A program made the position numbers and the translations under genes. A DNA stretch of 64,000 nt from Glandiceps talaboti. Its lineage: Eukaryota; Hemichordata; Enteropneusta; Spengelidae. Position 1 is the stretch's first letter. Every line of letters starts with the position of its first letter. This document shows positions 62,751 through 64,000 of this stretch, piece by piece. The notes under the pieces are model-generated. The model was not told the DNA's origin, did not search any database, and saw only the letters and a list, made by a program, of their open reading frames with translations. The stretch lies in assembly GCF_964340395.1 (NCBI RefSeq), contig NC_135552.1, forward strand, positions 5,262,701 to 5,326,700. The letters are read 5' to 3'.

Positions 62751-62919
62751 AAATATATACATATATAATTCTTTGTTTTGCACCGTTGACAAATTTATTC
62801 ATCTAGTAGTGTAACTTAACAAGCGAATAATCATAAAATAATGAGTCTATGACGGAATGATAAAAACTGAATGAAAGAACAAATAAATCGATGAGGACCG
62901 GAATATTAGAAAGAATAGG

Positions 62920-63146
<227 letters not shown>

Positions 63147-63604
63147 ATGAACGAAAGAAAGTAAAATGAACAAGACTCAAGGAAGCTCAACAAGATAGAA
63201 ATTGAGTTACGATGTATATTCAGTCGACATGTCAATAGTAACCGTACAATCAGCAATGTAAGCGAGGACAACGTTTTGAGTTTCTGTCTTCCCAAACGTT
63301 GATGTTTGTGCTACTGGAAATAGTATACATATAGTACACTTACTTAGAGTTTGAGAAATTATACAACCAATTATAACACCCTCTGTACATCCTTGGGAGA
63401 ATGTGACGTCATAAACATAAACCATTTCAGATGCAGCTTTGAAGGCTGTATGTACCTGTAGATGCTAGGGTATCAGTCCTATGTTCTCAGAGGAACCACA
63501 CTGGGTTAGATAGGGTCCTTATTTTATAACTTTTTCTTACAGCCTTGTCAGACAACAGTTTTTCATACCTACATTTTAAAATAACAATATGGATGAGGAT
63601 TGAA

Positions 63605-63907
63605 TATTTATGTTGGATTTTTAATTTATAAAACAACTTTATCATGCGGCTGCCTACTTGAAAAAATCAATGTGAAACAACGTATGCAAAGTCCCTGTTT
63701 GTAACGCAATACATTGCAAAAAAATTACTAAACGTGTGAATTCTTTGTTATTGTACGTACAATAACAAACATTTTACACATTTTTAGCTTTTTGCAATGT
63801 ATTGAGTGACAAACACAGACTTGGTGTTCGTTGTTTCACATTGATTGACTGAGTAGAAAGCCACGTGATAAAATTTGTTTTATAAATTATAAATCCAAAA
63901 ATAAATA
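63605..63907. mobile_element. Foldback palindromic element (about 300 bp)
   Basis: Nearly symmetric about 63756/63757. The centre is a 26-bp perfect palindrome (63744-63769) reading TTTGTTATTGTAC then its complement. Outward, arms share AATGTGAAACAACG, CAATACATTGCAAAA, ATTTATAAAACAA and TTGGATTT with their complements on the other side, with scattered mismatches and small indels. There is no open frame. It is a foldback or MITE-like element; the exact ends and target duplication are unresolved. Confidence 0.8.
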
Positions 63908-64000
63908 CAAATTCTCCACTTGAACCCTAATCCAAAGTGGGCCTTAACCAGGCCTCAGACCACTTGTTTCAAGTCAGTGGTCAGAGACCAGGCAAACAAA

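Overview
The window is eukaryotic genomic DNA: A+T-rich, intron-rich, with consensus GT...AG introns, many microsatellites and small transposon remnants. It looks like an invertebrate bilaterian. The Onecut homeodomain is closer to the vertebrate form than to the insect form as I know them, which leans towards a non-vertebrate deuterostome (hemichordate, echinoderm or amphioxus grade). Species is not determinable and a lophotrochozoan is not excluded.

Two protein-coding genes are supported, and they converge. (1) Positions 1-7077, plus strand: the 3' part of a BICRA/BICRAL (GLTSCR1/GLTSCR1L) homologue, the defining subunit of the non-canonical BAF (GBAF) chromatin-remodelling complex. Eight exons join in frame to a 759-residue C-terminal fragment carrying the whole GLTSCR1 domain. 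The 5' part lies outside the window. (2) Positions 57125 to 18135, minus strand: a complete two-exon ONECUT/HNF6-type CUT-homeobox transcription factor of 407 residues. One 37.8-kb intron separates the CUT exon from the homeodomain exon.

Layout: 1-7077 BICRA exons and introns; 7078 to about 8560 its probable 3' UTR; 8.6-13 kb gene-poor intergenic DNA; 13-18.1 kb the region downstream of the Onecut stop, with clustered CArG-like boxes, octamer motifs, a DR1 palindrome and a 35-bp perfect palindrome; 18.4-56.2 kb the Onecut intron; 57.1-64 kb the Onecut upstream region, with two long pure (CT)n tracts, a tRNA-derived SINE, a compound tetranucleotide array and a roughly 300-bp foldback palindrome.

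The best-supported non-genic observations are small transposons recognised from structure alone. They are a 140-bp hAT-type MITE with 13-bp perfect terminal inverted repeats and a perfect 8-bp target duplication (136-275), a 620-bp element with 48-bp CACTG-starting terminal repeats and a 5-bp duplication suggesting Transib (1859-2478), a 60-bp-arm inverted repeat at 20.46-20.76 kb, and the foldback at 63.6-63.9 kb. I found no new multi-gene system. The genes belong to known families, and the novelty is in their linkage, intron architecture and noncoding structure.
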